Shown: positions 43,789 to 53,400 of the stretch, in pieces
How the letters are laid out: every line of letters begins with the position of its first letter
Numbering within the stretch: position 1 is the first letter of the stretch
Assembly (NCBI GenBank): GCA_014239265.1
Contig: JAAZZH010000006.1
Location: 1 to 58,768, forward strand
Direction of reading: 5' to 3'
Length of the DNA stretch: 58,768 bases
Source: Actinomycetota bacterium
GTDB taxonomy: Bacteria; Actinomycetota; Acidimicrobiia; Actinomarinales; Actinomarinaceae
Made by a program: the position numbers and the translations under genes
Notes under the pieces: generated by a model
The model's database searches: none
Seen by the model: only the letters and a program-made list of their open reading frames with translations
What the model was told of the DNA's origin: nothing

Positions 43789-44390
43789 TAGAGTCTTCTC
43801 TTATTGAACAAAGTTACTTTAGTAACAAAATTGATGGAAATAAATTAGCTGACATTTTAAGGAGCCAAAAACCGTCAGGTGAAATGCTCCTTAATGTTGC
43901 TCAAATGAATCAAACTCACAGTAATAAGATTGAGTATATTGAAGAAGAAGGTATTTTCACTTCTGATGGATTGATTACATCAACCAAAAATATATCACTA
44001 GTTATTCAAACGGCTGATTGCATGCCTGTATTAATACAAACAGAAGCATCAATTGCTGCCTTACATGTTGGCTGGAAAGGTTTACAAAATGATATTTTCA
44101 ACTTGGCTTTGAGGAAAATTACCGGAACTAACATTAAAGTCTCAGTTGGACCCCATGCTCAAAGCTGTTGCTATGAGATACAAAATGATGTAGCCCAATT
44201 GTTTCCTGAAAGTGTATTAAAAAGAAACAATAAAATATATTTAAACTTATCTAAACAAATTACAAATTTTTGCCAATTAAACGACATACAGATTCAAGTA
44301 TCAAAAAATTGTACTGTTTGTGATAATAACTTCTGGTCTTTTAGAGAAAATAAAACGACACAAAGACAGTATTCTTTCATATGGATATAA
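43785..44390 (+). CDS. pgeF: YfiH/PgeF-type laccase-domain protein
   Basis: The 201 residues carry the zinc-site motifs of the family: NQTHSNK (His), QTADCMPVLI (Cys) and AALHVGWKGL (His), with a second Cys-rich part SVGPHAQSCCYEI. The fold is known as the DUF152/laccase domain. Studied members act on purine nucleosides or correct peptidoglycan precursors containing L-Ser. At about 200 residues it is shorter than most (about 240). It overlaps the ftsZ stop by 4 nt, the usual actinobacterial place. Confidence 0.88.
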   Translation: MIESSLIEQSYFSNKIDGNKLADILRSQKPSGEMLLNVAQMNQTHSNKIEYIEEEGIFTSDGLITSTKNISLVIQTADCMPVLIQTEASIAALHVGWKGLQNDIFNLALRKITGTNIKVSVGPHAQSCCYEIQNDVAQLFPESVLKRNNKIYLNLSKQITNFCQLNDIQIQVSKNCTVCDNNFWSFRENKTTQRQYSFIWI

Positions 44391-44995
44391 AAAACTTAGA
44401 AAAAATAGTTGATACAATTTCAAAATTCAATGCAAGGTTATTACCTGTTGTTAAAAATCAGACTATAGAAGACATAAATAAATTAATTAATTTTGGAATT
44501 AAAGACCTGGGTGAAAATAGGTTAGATGAACTTCATCTACACCACAAACATTTCCCAGATAGTAATTATCACTTTATAGCACCACTCCAATCAAGAAAGA
44601 TAACTGAAATATTAAGCAAGTGTCTGACGTTACATTCGGTTTTCAGAGAGAAGGAGTTAGATGTAATTTCCAAAACCCATTCTGGTCAAAACATTTTCAT
44701 ACAGGTAAATATCGACAACGATCCCAATAAGAGTGGTATTAATAGAGATAAGTTAAACGATTTTATTGATTATTCTCTAACCCTTGGATTACAGCCAGTA
44801 GGTTTAATGTGCATACCTAATATGGAATCTGATAGGAAAGAGGTTTTTTCTTCAATGCAAAAATTAAATGAAAAAATAAAAATTCAGTATAAAGACTATC
44901 CAGGTGAACTTTCTATGGGCATGTCTGATGATTATGAGATTGCTCTAGATTACGGTGCTACAATAATCCGTGTAGGTAGTAAAATATTTTTATAA
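44381..44995 (+). CDS. yggS: YggS/YBL036C-type PLP homeostasis protein
   Basis: The 204 residues fit a short alanine racemase-like TIM barrel. The PLP Lys is in LLPVVKNQT (usually AVSKT), followed by LGENRLDEL, HFIAPLQSRK, VNIDNDPNKSG, GLMCIPNM and SMGMSDDYEIALDYGAT-type phosphate-site residues ending VGSKIF. It binds pyridoxal phosphate and keeps amino acid and vitamin B6 pools balanced rather than catalysing. It overlaps pgeF by 10 nt, and its stop shares a base with the sepF start. Confidence 0.9.
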   Translation: MDIKNLEKIVDTISKFNARLLPVVKNQTIEDINKLINFGIKDLGENRLDELHLHHKHFPDSNYHFIAPLQSRKITEILSKCLTLHSVFREKELDVISKTHSGQNIFIQVNIDNDPNKSGINRDKLNDFIDYSLTLGLQPVGLMCIPNMESDRKEVFSSMQKLNEKIKIQYKDYPGELSMGMSDDYEIALDYGATIIRVGSKIFL

Positions 44996-45435
44996 TGTTA
45001 GAAAAATTCTTAATAGCAATTGGACTCAAGCAACCACAAAACGTAAGTATTAATGAATCACCTCAACAAAATAGGACAGTAAGACCTTCCACGGAAAACA
45101 GATTTTCTACAGATGAACAAGTTGGAGATGTCAGAATTCATAATCCGAAAGATGAAGTAGAGATTAAAGTACTGAAGTCCTTTAATGATATTCACAATTT
45201 AGGTAATGTTGTAAAAGAAGACTACATTGTTGCTATGGATATTCGAGATATATCCGATCAAACAGACCGCAGAAGAATTATAGATTTTGTAACAGGCATG
45301 GCTTTTATAAGCGATGCAAAAATTAGATCAATTAATAAAGATGGAGTTTATTTATTACTTCCTGCCTCAGCATCACTCCCATCTAGTGAAAGAGAAAGGC
45401 TCCAAACCTTGGGTCTTTACAATATTAATGTGTAG
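44995..45435 (+). CDS. sepF: Z-ring anchor SepF
   Basis: A 146-residue protein with an N-terminal amphipathic membrane-binding helix (MLEKFLIAIGL), a polar linker (about 14-47), and the SepF core (about 50-135) with VVKEDYIVAMDIRDISDQTDRR (read in parts) and IIDFVTGMAF. In Actinobacteria, which lack FtsA, SepF ties FtsZ to the membrane through the FtsZ C-terminal peptide. The pairing with a nearly linkerless FtsZ in the same cluster is notable. Confidence 0.92.
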   Translation: MLEKFLIAIGLKQPQNVSINESPQQNRTVRPSTENRFSTDEQVGDVRIHNPKDEVEIKVLKSFNDIHNLGNVVKEDYIVAMDIRDISDQTDRRRIIDFVTGMAFISDAKIRSINKDGVYLLLPASASLPSSERERLQTLGLYNINV

Positions 45436-45694
45436 CTTACTGATACTTTTTTTCAGATTTTTCTCATATGCTCTATTCGCATGGATAATTTTAAGTTGGG
45501 TTCAAGTGTCGCCCGAGCATCCTCTTGGCCAAGTAAAATATGTATTAGATAAAGGTTTTACAAGAATTTTAGAGCCGATACGTTCAAGAATACCTACCCT
45601 TAGAATAGGTATGGCTGGTTTAGACTTATCACCGCTGGTTTTAATATTTGGAGTTAACCTGTTACAGCCTTATTTATTGAGAGCTGTTTGTTAA
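45428..45694 (+). CDS. yggT: YggT family membrane protein
   Basis: The 88 residues form a single YggT repeat: a helix (about 3-20, LLILFFRFFSYALFAWIIL), then SWVQVSPEHP, KGFTRILEPIRSRIP and the second helix DLSPLVLIFGVNLLQ. Proteobacterial YggT has two repeats; the actinobacterial one has one, as here. Function is unknown, linked to division or envelope by gene order. ATG 45428 overlaps the sepF stop. Its TAA overlaps the convergent ileS stop by 4 nt (TTAA). Confidence 0.88.
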   Translation: MCSLLILFFRFFSYALFAWIILSWVQVSPEHPLGQVKYVLDKGFTRILEPIRSRIPTLRIGMAGLDLSPLVLIFGVNLLQPYLLRAVC

Positions 45695-48600
45695 GACTTT
45701 TCAATTTGTATTGAAATCGTGTAGCTCAATAAATCTTCTATCCCAGGTTTTTTAACAGTAGAAAAACTTACTGAGAGAGTCTCATTTTGTATATAATTTA
45801 CATGCGATTCAATTGCTGAAAGCACTATTTCATCTTCAGAAGAGATAGTAGTAATGATTCTATCAGTGATGTCATAATCACTTTCTTTACGCAACTTCTG
45901 TATTAGGGAAACAATTTCTCTAGAGATTCTTTCTTCAAGCAACTCATCATCTATGTTTGTATCTAATGAAATTAGAAAATCATTAACAATATCTTGATTT
46001 GGCCTGTCAGCTGTCGCAACTAACTGTAAATCTAAACTGAGCAAATCAATTTTTTGGTTATCAAAACTAAAGGATTTAGTCTCAATAATATGTGCGATTT
46101 CATCTTGATTTAGAGAATCTAACTCTGATTTAAGTTTAGTAACATCTTTTCCAAGTTTCGGGCCTAATTCTTGATAGTTTGGTTTACAAACGTATTTAAC
46201 CCATTCAGATATATTGTTTTCAAAAATAATTTCTTTTACGTTTAGTTCGTTAAGTATTATGTGTTCAACATTCTTTATTTCATTTTGCAGGTTTATATCA
46301 TTAGTAACAACTTTTAAACTTCTTAAAGGTTGTTTATTAGGCATTTCTACATTGAGCCTTATATTTCTTGCCGATCTTATAATATCTTTAGCTGTTGAGA
46401 TTTCTTTTTCTAATTGAGTATTTATTAAGTTGTTATTTGCAACGGGATAGTTTTCATAGTGGATACTTGTATCTGCCTCTTCAACTAAGCCCTGATAAAT
46501 TTGCTCACAGATGAAGGGGAGTACAGGAGCCATTGTCTTTGAAAATTCTAATAAAACTTCATGCAAAGTTTTAAATGCATTTATTTTATCAAGATCATCA
46601 ACACCTTTTTCTTTCCAGAATCTTTTTCGGTTTGACCTAACATACCAATTTGTTAATTCCTCGATAAAACTTATTAGTGGTGGGATAACTTCATATAAAT
46701 AATAATTCTCCATTTTTTCGTTCACGGTTTTAATAAGTGATTGTAAAGTCGAAATAATCCACTGATCCATTAACGGCCTATTTTCAACAGGGTCAGCTTT
46801 ACTCAATTCTTCCATTGTAATTTCATCTGCATTTGCATAATTAGAGAAAAATGTAAAACTGTTCCATAGTGGTAAAATTACATTTCTAGTAACTAGCTGA
46901 ACACCTTCTTCTGAAAATTTAAGAGGTTCACCTCTTACAACTGGTGAATTTATTAAATAAGCTCTTAAGCTATCTCCACCATAGTTATTAAGTAATTCTT
47001 CAGGATCTGGATAATTTTTTAAACTTTTACTCATCTTCCTACCATCTTCAGCCAAAATCATTCCTGTAGTTATACAATTCTTAAAAGCTACTGAATCAAA
47101 TAATGCAACTGATAAAATTGTAAGAGTGTAAAACCATCCTCTTGTTTGATCAAGTCCCTCAGCAATAAAGTCTGCAGGAAAACCATCTAAAAAGTTTTCT
47201 TTATTTTCAAAAGGATAATGCTGTTGTCCATACGGCATAGAACCTGATTCAAACCAACAATCAAGAACTTCTGATGTTCTCACATATTTTTTACCTTTTA
47301 TCTCTAATTCAATGTCGTCTAAGTAGTGTTTATGAAGATCGTCTACCTTAACACCACTTAACTCTTCGAGTTCCTCAATAGAACCAATACAGATTTGATC
47401 AGTCGGATCTTCAGTGTTTATCCATACTGGAATACAGCTTCCCCAGTATCTATTTCTACTAATTGCCCAGTCACGAGCATTTCCAAGCCAATTTGAAAAA
47501 CGTTTTTCTCCTATAAAACCCGGTACCCAATGGGTTTCTTCATTTAGCTCAACCATACGATCTCTTATTTTTTCTACTCTCACAAACCAAGTAGGAATTG
47601 CTTTATATATTAAAGGAGTACCAGTTCTCCAACAGAAGGGGTACGAGTGCATTTCTGTCTTTTGGCTGAAAAGAGAACCACGTTCTTTTAGTTGGTTCAT
47701 TATTACTTTGTCTGCATCTTTTACATTTAATCCCTCAATACCATTAATTGAATTATCAAATTTACCTGACAGGGTAACTGGGTCAACAATCACGTCAATA
47801 TTTGCATTTTTAAGTGCATAAAAATCACTTTCACCATATGCGGGAGCTTGGGAAACTAAACCAGAGCCAGCTTCAGTGTTAGTGTCATCGCTATGAATTA
47901 ATCTAAATGCTCCATTGGAGTATTCGTGCTCATACTCACTGTATGCTGGTATGTATTCGGCACCAATCATATCTGCACCAATTGACTCATCTAGTACTTT
48001 ATATTCATAGTCCTTTAACTCTGAAATAAGATTTTTAGCTATCCAAAATATGTCATCTGCTATTTGAATTCTCAGATAGACTATCTCTTTTCCAATAGCT
48101 ATTGCTAAATTTCCTGGAATGCACCATGGGGTAGTTGTCCAGACTAAAAATTTATCTAATTCTTTTATTTTATTAAAGTCACCACGAGCTGTAAGTGTAA
48201 AAAATATTGAGGGGTCTTCAACATCTCTATAGTCCATATTGGCTTCAAAATTTGACAATGGAGTGGCTGCTGACCAAGAGTATGGTAAAACTTTATAATC
48301 TTTATATATTAAGTCATTTTCCCATAAGTTTTTGAATACCCACCAGACACTCTCCATGAAGTCAATATCCATAGTTTTGTAATCATTTTCAAAATCTACC
48401 CACCTACCAATTTTTCTTGTGACTCGTTCCCAATTTTCTGTGTTAGTTTGTACTTGACTTCTACATGCTTCATTGAACTTACCTATACCAAAATCATTAA
48501 TTTGCTGAGGATCATCTAACCCCAATTGTTTCTGTACCTCCATTTCGATAGGCAAACCATGTACATCCCAGCCGAATCGTCTTTCTACATAATATCCTCG

Positions 48601-48822
48601 CATAGTCCAATACCTTGGAACTATGTCCTTTATTACCCCTGCAAGTAGGTTGCCATAATGGGGGCTGCCTGTAGGAAATGGTGGTCCATCGTAGAATCTA
48701 AAAACTTTCTGATCTTTACGATTCTCCATTGAGTTATTAAATGCATTTATTTCATCCCAGTAAGCAGATATATTCTGTTCTTGGGATGCAAGATTAATGT
48801 TATTATTGACTCTTTTGAACAT
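45691..48822 (-). CDS. ileS: Isoleucyl-tRNA synthetase, long (type 2) form
   Basis: A 1043-residue class I synthetase. The HIGH motif is PTGSPHYGNLLAG (about 50-62), the CP1 editing domain includes WTTTPWCIPGNLAIA, and KMSKS occurs in DGRKMSKSLKNYPDP (about 592-606), a form typical of the eukaryote-like type 2 enzymes, which are usually mupirocin-insensitive. A C-terminal anticodon domain and tail follow. It is encoded against the surrounding genes. The 123 nt before its start hold no T-box signature; a 16-bp palindrome CTTTAAAATTTTAAAG (48825-48840) lies next to the ATG and includes a TAAAAT. Confidence 0.95.
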   Translation of the reverse strand: MFKRVNNNINLASQEQNISAYWDEINAFNNSMENRKDQKVFRFYDGPPFPTGSPHYGNLLAGVIKDIVPRYWTMRGYYVERRFGWDVHGLPIEMEVQKQLGLDDPQQINDFGIGKFNEACRSQVQTNTENWERVTRKIGRWVDFENDYKTMDIDFMESVWWVFKNLWENDLIYKDYKVLPYSWSAATPLSNFEANMDYRDVEDPSIFFTLTARGDFNKIKELDKFLVWTTTPWCIPGNLAIAIGKEIVYLRIQIADDIFWIAKNLISELKDYEYKVLDESIGADMIGAEYIPAYSEYEHEYSNGAFRLIHSDDTNTEAGSGLVSQAPAYGESDFYALKNANIDVIVDPVTLSGKFDNSINGIEGLNVKDADKVIMNQLKERGSLFSQKTEMHSYPFCWRTGTPLIYKAIPTWFVRVEKIRDRMVELNEETHWVPGFIGEKRFSNWLGNARDWAISRNRYWGSCIPVWINTEDPTDQICIGSIEELEELSGVKVDDLHKHYLDDIELEIKGKKYVRTSEVLDCWFESGSMPYGQQHYPFENKENFLDGFPADFIAEGLDQTRGWFYTLTILSVALFDSVAFKNCITTGMILAEDGRKMSKSLKNYPDPEELLNNYGGDSLRAYLINSPVVRGEPLKFSEEGVQLVTRNVILPLWNSFTFFSNYANADEITMEELSKADPVENRPLMDQWIISTLQSLIKTVNEKMENYYLYEVIPPLISFIEELTNWYVRSNRKRFWKEKGVDDLDKINAFKTLHEVLLEFSKTMAPVLPFICEQIYQGLVEEADTSIHYENYPVANNNLINTQLEKEISTAKDIIRSARNIRLNVEMPNKQPLRSLKVVTNDINLQNEIKNVEHIILNELNVKEIIFENNISEWVKYVCKPNYQELGPKLGKDVTKLKSELDSLNQDEIAHIIETKSFSFDNQKIDLLSLDLQLVATADRPNQDIVNDFLISLDTNIDDELLEERISREIVSLIQKLRKESDYDITDRIITTISSEDEIVLSAIESHVNYIQNETLSVSFSTVKKPGIEDLLSYTISIQIEKS

Positions 48823-48945
48823 ATCTTTAAAATTTTAAAGCTTTTTAGATTAAATATGTCATTAATAAAGATTATTTAAAAGTTTATAAAATACTTAACT
48901 TTTCCTGGAAATTTACTAAGCTATTTAAATTAATAGGAAATATAT

Positions 48946-49323
48946 ATGACAAGAAAACTTTCAGCTAATACGGTTAATAAATTTAAGAAAAAACTTGAAC
49001 AAGAACAAATAAACTTGAAAGCCATTTTAGAAAGACACCAAGAAGAACGTGAAAAAGTCAGGCTTTCTGAAGGTTCAGCAGAAAGAAGTCCAGATCCATC
49101 AGAAGCTGATGGTGGTTCCATGGCTTTTGAATTAGAAAAAGAGTTAACATTAGATGAAAATACAAAATATCTCTTGAATCAAGTTGAGCACGCACTTTTT
49201 CTCATAAAGAAGAAAAAATACGGTATTTGTGAAAATTGTGGAGTTGCTATTCCGGTAGCAAGACTTGAGGCTTTGCCTTATTCATCAAACTGTAAAGATT
49301 GCGCCCTTTTAATTGATTCTTAA
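48946..49323 (+). CDS. DksA/TraR-type zinc finger protein
   Basis: The 125 residues have an N-terminal coiled coil (about 8-50), a middle helix with AFELEKELTLDENTKYLL, and a C4 zinc finger C95-x2-C98 and C116-x2-C119 (YGICENCGVAI, SNCKDCA). The acidic DxxDxA tip motif of true DksA is not obvious. Related proteins bind the RNA polymerase secondary channel. In Actinobacteria a TraR/DksA gene commonly lies between the dcw cluster and lspA. A short AGGAA precedes the ATG. It overlaps lspA by 11 nt. Confidence 0.85.
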   Translation: MTRKLSANTVNKFKKKLEQEQINLKAILERHQEEREKVRLSEGSAERSPDPSEADGGSMAFELEKELTLDENTKYLLNQVEHALFLIKKKKYGICENCGVAIPVARLEALPYSSNCKDCALLIDS

Positions 49324-49771
49324 AAAATACTTTTACCCAACTTTTACAGTAATTTCTTTAGCTCTGATAGATAACTTAACAAAGTACTATGTCAGAGTTG
49401 AAAATATTCAAGAGCTGGTCGTAATAGAAAACTTTTTAACTATTGACCTTACTTACAACACAGGCATAGCTTTCGGATTTCTTAGTGATTATACAAACAC
49501 TACGTATGTCGTATCTTTATTAGTACTAGTGTGGTTAGTTTTTCAAATAAAAGATTCTAAAAATACATCGCTTGAACTATATTCTTATATTTTAATACTT
49601 GGAGGTGCGCTAGGAAACTTGTCTGAAAGAGGTTGGAATCTAGTGACCAATAACGGTGGGAAAGTAACAGATTTTGTAGAACTACTGTTTATTCCAAGTT
49701 TTAATTTTGCTGATTCCTTAATAAGCATTGGAATCACCATATTGTTATTTTCGGAGTTTAAAAATAAATAA
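49313..49771 (+). CDS. lspA: Lipoprotein signal peptidase LspA, with a catalytic-motif change
   Basis: A 152-residue membrane aspartyl peptidase with four helices. Conserved blocks are present: DNLTKYY (D20), YNTGIAFGFL and GGALGNLSERGW (97-108), then NFADS (131-135). The first catalytic position reads GNLSER where the family has GNLxDR: Glu105 replaces Asp, while the second, Asp134, is intact. The codon is a clear GAA. It should cut prolipoproteins at the lipobox Cys. Whether Glu supports catalysis is open. The start overlaps the TraR-like gene and its end overlaps the pseudouridine synthase gene. Confidence 0.88.
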   Translation: MILKKYFYPTFTVISLALIDNLTKYYVRVENIQELVVIENFLTIDLTYNTGIAFGFLSDYTNTTYVVSLLVLVWLVFQIKDSKNTSLELYSYILILGGALGNLSERGWNLVTNNGGKVTDFVELLFIPSFNFADSLISIGITILLFSEFKNK

Positions 49772-50438
49772 CATAAAAGTAGTCTACGAAGATGATAATT
49801 TCATTATTTACAATAAACCTAATGGTTTGCTTACTCACCCTACTAATAAATCTACAGAGTTAACTTTACGAGACCATCTTGTGAAGGAGCATCCTAGCAT
49901 TTTGTCTTGGGGTGAGGAAAATAGAGAGGGAATTGTTCATAGATTAGACAGAGTCACATCAGGTCTAATAGTTTGTGCTTTGAATCTAGAATCTTATAAT
50001 CTTCTAAAAAGCAAATTCAAGAATAGAGAAATCAAAAAATCCTATGTTGCTTTAATCGAGGGAGCCCTCCCTTCAGATTCTGGAATTTTAAACCTTCCAT
50101 TAACTCGTTCATTAAAAAATCGTAGTAAAAGAACCGTTGATACTAATGGACGAAATTCTATTACTAACTATGAACTAATAAATTTTTATGAAAATCTAAA
50201 TATCTCAAGAATTGAACTTGACCTCATAACAGGCAGAAATCATCAAATCAGAGCACACATGGAATATATGAAAACACCTATACTTAATGACACACTTTAT
50301 ACCGCATCTAAAAATTATATAATTCCAGAAAATTCAATTGCGCTTCATTCTGCTGTACTAAAATTTACCCTAGATAATGAAAAATATTCTTTCAACTCTG
50401 AGGAACCTTCTTTTTTTAATCAAGTGTTAGATGTGTAA
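49728..50438 (+). CDS. RluA/RluD family pseudouridine synthase
   Basis: A 236-residue RNA pseudouridine synthase without an N-terminal S4 domain. Core motifs are VYEDDNFIIYNKPNGLLTHP (about 19-38), the catalytic Asp in IVHRLDRVTSGLIVCA, SYVALIEGAL and TGRNHQIRAHM. The specific uridine in rRNA or tRNA cannot be told. The only in-frame start is ATG 49728, 44 nt inside lspA; a non-standard start nearer residue 14 is possible, since that would match the usual beginning. Confidence 0.88.
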   Translation: MESPYCYFRSLKINNIKVVYEDDNFIIYNKPNGLLTHPTNKSTELTLRDHLVKEHPSILSWGEENREGIVHRLDRVTSGLIVCALNLESYNLLKSKFKNREIKKSYVALIEGALPSDSGILNLPLTRSLKNRSKRTVDTNGRNSITNYELINFYENLNISRIELDLITGRNHQIRAHMEYMKTPILNDTLYTASKNYIIPENSIALHSAVLKFTLDNEKYSFNSEEPSFFNQVLDV

Positions 50439-50455
50439 TTATTAAAAAATACTTT

Positions 50456-50461
50456 TAATAT
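50456..50461 (+). promoter_or_regulatory. -10 TAATAT, 6 nt before dnaE
   Basis: TAATAT, GTTTTT and then ATG 50468. No ribosome-binding site is present between them, so a leaderless transcript of the polymerase gene is likely. Confidence 0.5.
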
Positions 50462-50467
50462 GTTTTT

Positions 50468-53400
50468 ATGAGTAAATCTTTTGTACACTTACACGCCCAC
50501 ACAGAGTATTCAATGCTGGATGGAGCTGCAAAAATACAAACATACATAGATAGAGTAAAAGAGCTTAACCAACCCGCTGCTGCAATTACTGATCATGGAA
50601 ACCTTTATGGTGCTTTGGAATTTCATAACGTGGCCAAAAAAAATGGAGTAAAACCCATTATTGGATATGAAGCCTACATTACAACAGAATCTAGATTTGA
50701 CCGACCAGATAGAAATAAAAACAAACGTTACCATTTAACACTTTTAGCAGAAAATAATGAAGGATACTGGAATCTGGTACAACTTGCTAGCAAAGCCTTT
50801 ACAGAGGGTTATTACTACAAACCCAGGCTTGATTATGAGCTATTAAGAAATCATTCAAAAGGTGTAATAGCTTTATCTGGTTGCCTTGGAGGCGAGATAG
50901 CTCAGCACTTGGCTCCAGATGGCTCAGTAGAAGAGGGCAACAATCAAGGTGAAAGAAGCTATCAGAAAGCCCTCGAAAAGGCAGAGTTGTATCAAAACAT
51001 TTTTGGTAAAGAAAATTTTTATATAGAACTTCATAACCATGGGATTAAACAACAAGAGTTAATACTTCCGGATTTATTAAAAATATCAAATGAGCTTTCA
51101 GCTCCATTAATTGCAACAAATGATTCACACTATGTAAATCCAGAAGATTCTTCCGCTCACGATGCGTTGCTTTGTGTACAAACTAACGCAACAATTGATG
51201 ACGATTCGAGATTTAAGTTTGAAGGTGAAGGATATTATGTTAAATCTTCTGAGGAGATGAGAACACTTTTTAACGACTCGGAGTACCCAGGTGCTTGTGA
51301 TAACACTCTGGAAATAGCTGATAGGGTTGAATACAATTTTGAAGCCGGGAAGTATTACCTCCCAGCTTTTCCGATTGCTGATCCAAACTTAACTGTTGAG
51401 GACTATCTTAAAAATCTTGTGTACGAAGGTGCAAAGTCTGTATACCGGGAAGTAACTGATGAGATCACTGAACGAATTGAGTATGAGCTTGAAGTTATTA
51501 ATTCTATGGGATTCGCTTCTTATTTTTTAATTGTTGGAGATCTTATTCAGTATGCGAAAGAAAATAATATCAGAACTGGTGCAGGAAGGGGATCTGCAGC
51601 AGGTTCTATTGTTTCATATTGTCTTGGGATAACTGGGATAGAACCTTTAAAGTATGGTTTGCTATTTGAAAGGTTTCTTAATAAAGGGCGTAAAGAACTA
51701 CCTGATATTGATATGGATATTGATGAACGTTATCGAAAAGATGTTATTGATTATGTTATTGACAAATATGGAGAAGATAAAGTTGCTCACATAGTTACTT
51801 TTGCAACCATTAAAGCAAAACAAGCTATTCGCGATGCATCAAGAGTTTTAGGTCTTCCATTTTCAGCAGGAGACAAGGTCGCAAAACTCATGCCACCAAT
51901 GATATTAGGAAATACTGCAACATTGAGTGAATGCTTGAGGCTAGATGAGGAAAATAATAGTGGCTACAGTAAAGAGTTTTATACTGCTTCATCTGAATTA
52001 AGAATTCAATATAAAAATGATGAAGAGGTTAAAAAAATAATTGATATAGCACTTGGGCTCGAAGGCTTAAGGAGACAAGATGGAATCCATGCTGCCGCTG
52101 TAGTCATATCTCCAGAAGCTATCACAAATTATTTGCCCGTACAGAAAAAAGGAAAAGATGCAGAGTTAGTAACTCAGTTTGAAATGCACACTGTAGAACA
52201 ACTTGGATTGTTAAAAATGGATTTTTTAGGACTTAGGAATCTTTCAATTATTGATAGAACGGTTGAACTTATCAATAGAGAAGATTTTAATATTGATGAA
52301 ATTCCATTAGATGACAAAAAAACATTCGAGTTATTCTCAACAGGACGCATGATTGGAGTTTTCCAGCTTGAGAGCAGAATAGCTCAAATTACTTCAAGAA
52401 GTTTGAAACCCACTAGGTTTGAAGAAATCGTTGCTTTAGTTGCATTAATAAGGCCTGGGCCATTGGGTGCAAATATGCATATTGAATTTGCTGATAGAGC
52501 AACAGGTAAAAAAGAGATAGAGTTTTTACATAAAGACTTAAAAGAGATATTAGAAGAAACATATGGAGTAATTTTATATCAAGAACAAGTTATGCAAATT
52601 GCTCAAAAAATCTCAGCATTCCAGTTAGATGAAGCTGATGATCTCCGAAAGGCAATGGGAAAGAAAATACCAAAAGTTATGGAGCAACAAAGAAAAAAGT
52701 TTACTGACGGTGCTATTAGTAATGGTTACTCAGAACAGTTTTCAATCGAACTTTTCGATCAAATAGCATTCTTTGCTGGGTATGGATTCAACAAGAGTCA
52801 CTCAGTTCCTTATGCTCTTATTGCTTATCAAACAGCCTATCTCAAAGCCAATCACCCTGCAGAGTATCTATCTGCATGTTTAACTGCTGTTAAGAGGGAT
52901 AAGGATAGAACTGCTATATTCCTTGCTGAAGCAAGGGAGCTTGGAGTCAATGTGAAAACTCCTGACATTAATTTAAGCATTGAAGATTTTTCAGTCGCTA
53001 ATGGAGAAATTTTGTTTGGCTTATCAGCTATAAGAAATGTCGGTGATATAACAGCAGAAAAAATTGTAGCGGAAAGGGAGAGTGGAATATACGAGACAGT
53101 ACAAGACTTTTTAGCACGTACAGATTCCAGATCTTTAAACAAAAGGGGGGTCGAAGCCATGATTCAAGGTGGAGCTTTTGATCAGTTTGGATTTCCTAGA
53201 AGAGGTTTATATGAATCAATAATTGACCTTATTGAAGATGCGAAAGGTTTAAAGAAAGAAAAAGACAACTCCCAAGCATCTCTCTTTGACCTTGACGAAC
53301 AAACTAGTGAGCTAACAACCATAAAAAATGTTGAATGGGAAAAAAAGGAACTTCTTGACAGAGAAAGAGAAATGTTAGGGTTTTTTGTTAGTGAGGACCC

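Noticed and set aside
45314-45427. Longer yggT start inside sepF
   Set aside because: The extra residues come from the sepF coding sequence in another frame; ATG 45428 at the sepF stop fits the family N-terminus.
48823-48945. Possible T-box leader before ileS, as found in many Actinobacteria
   Set aside because: The gap has no T-box core sequence and no antiterminator; it is AT-rich with only a 16-bp palindrome near the start codon.
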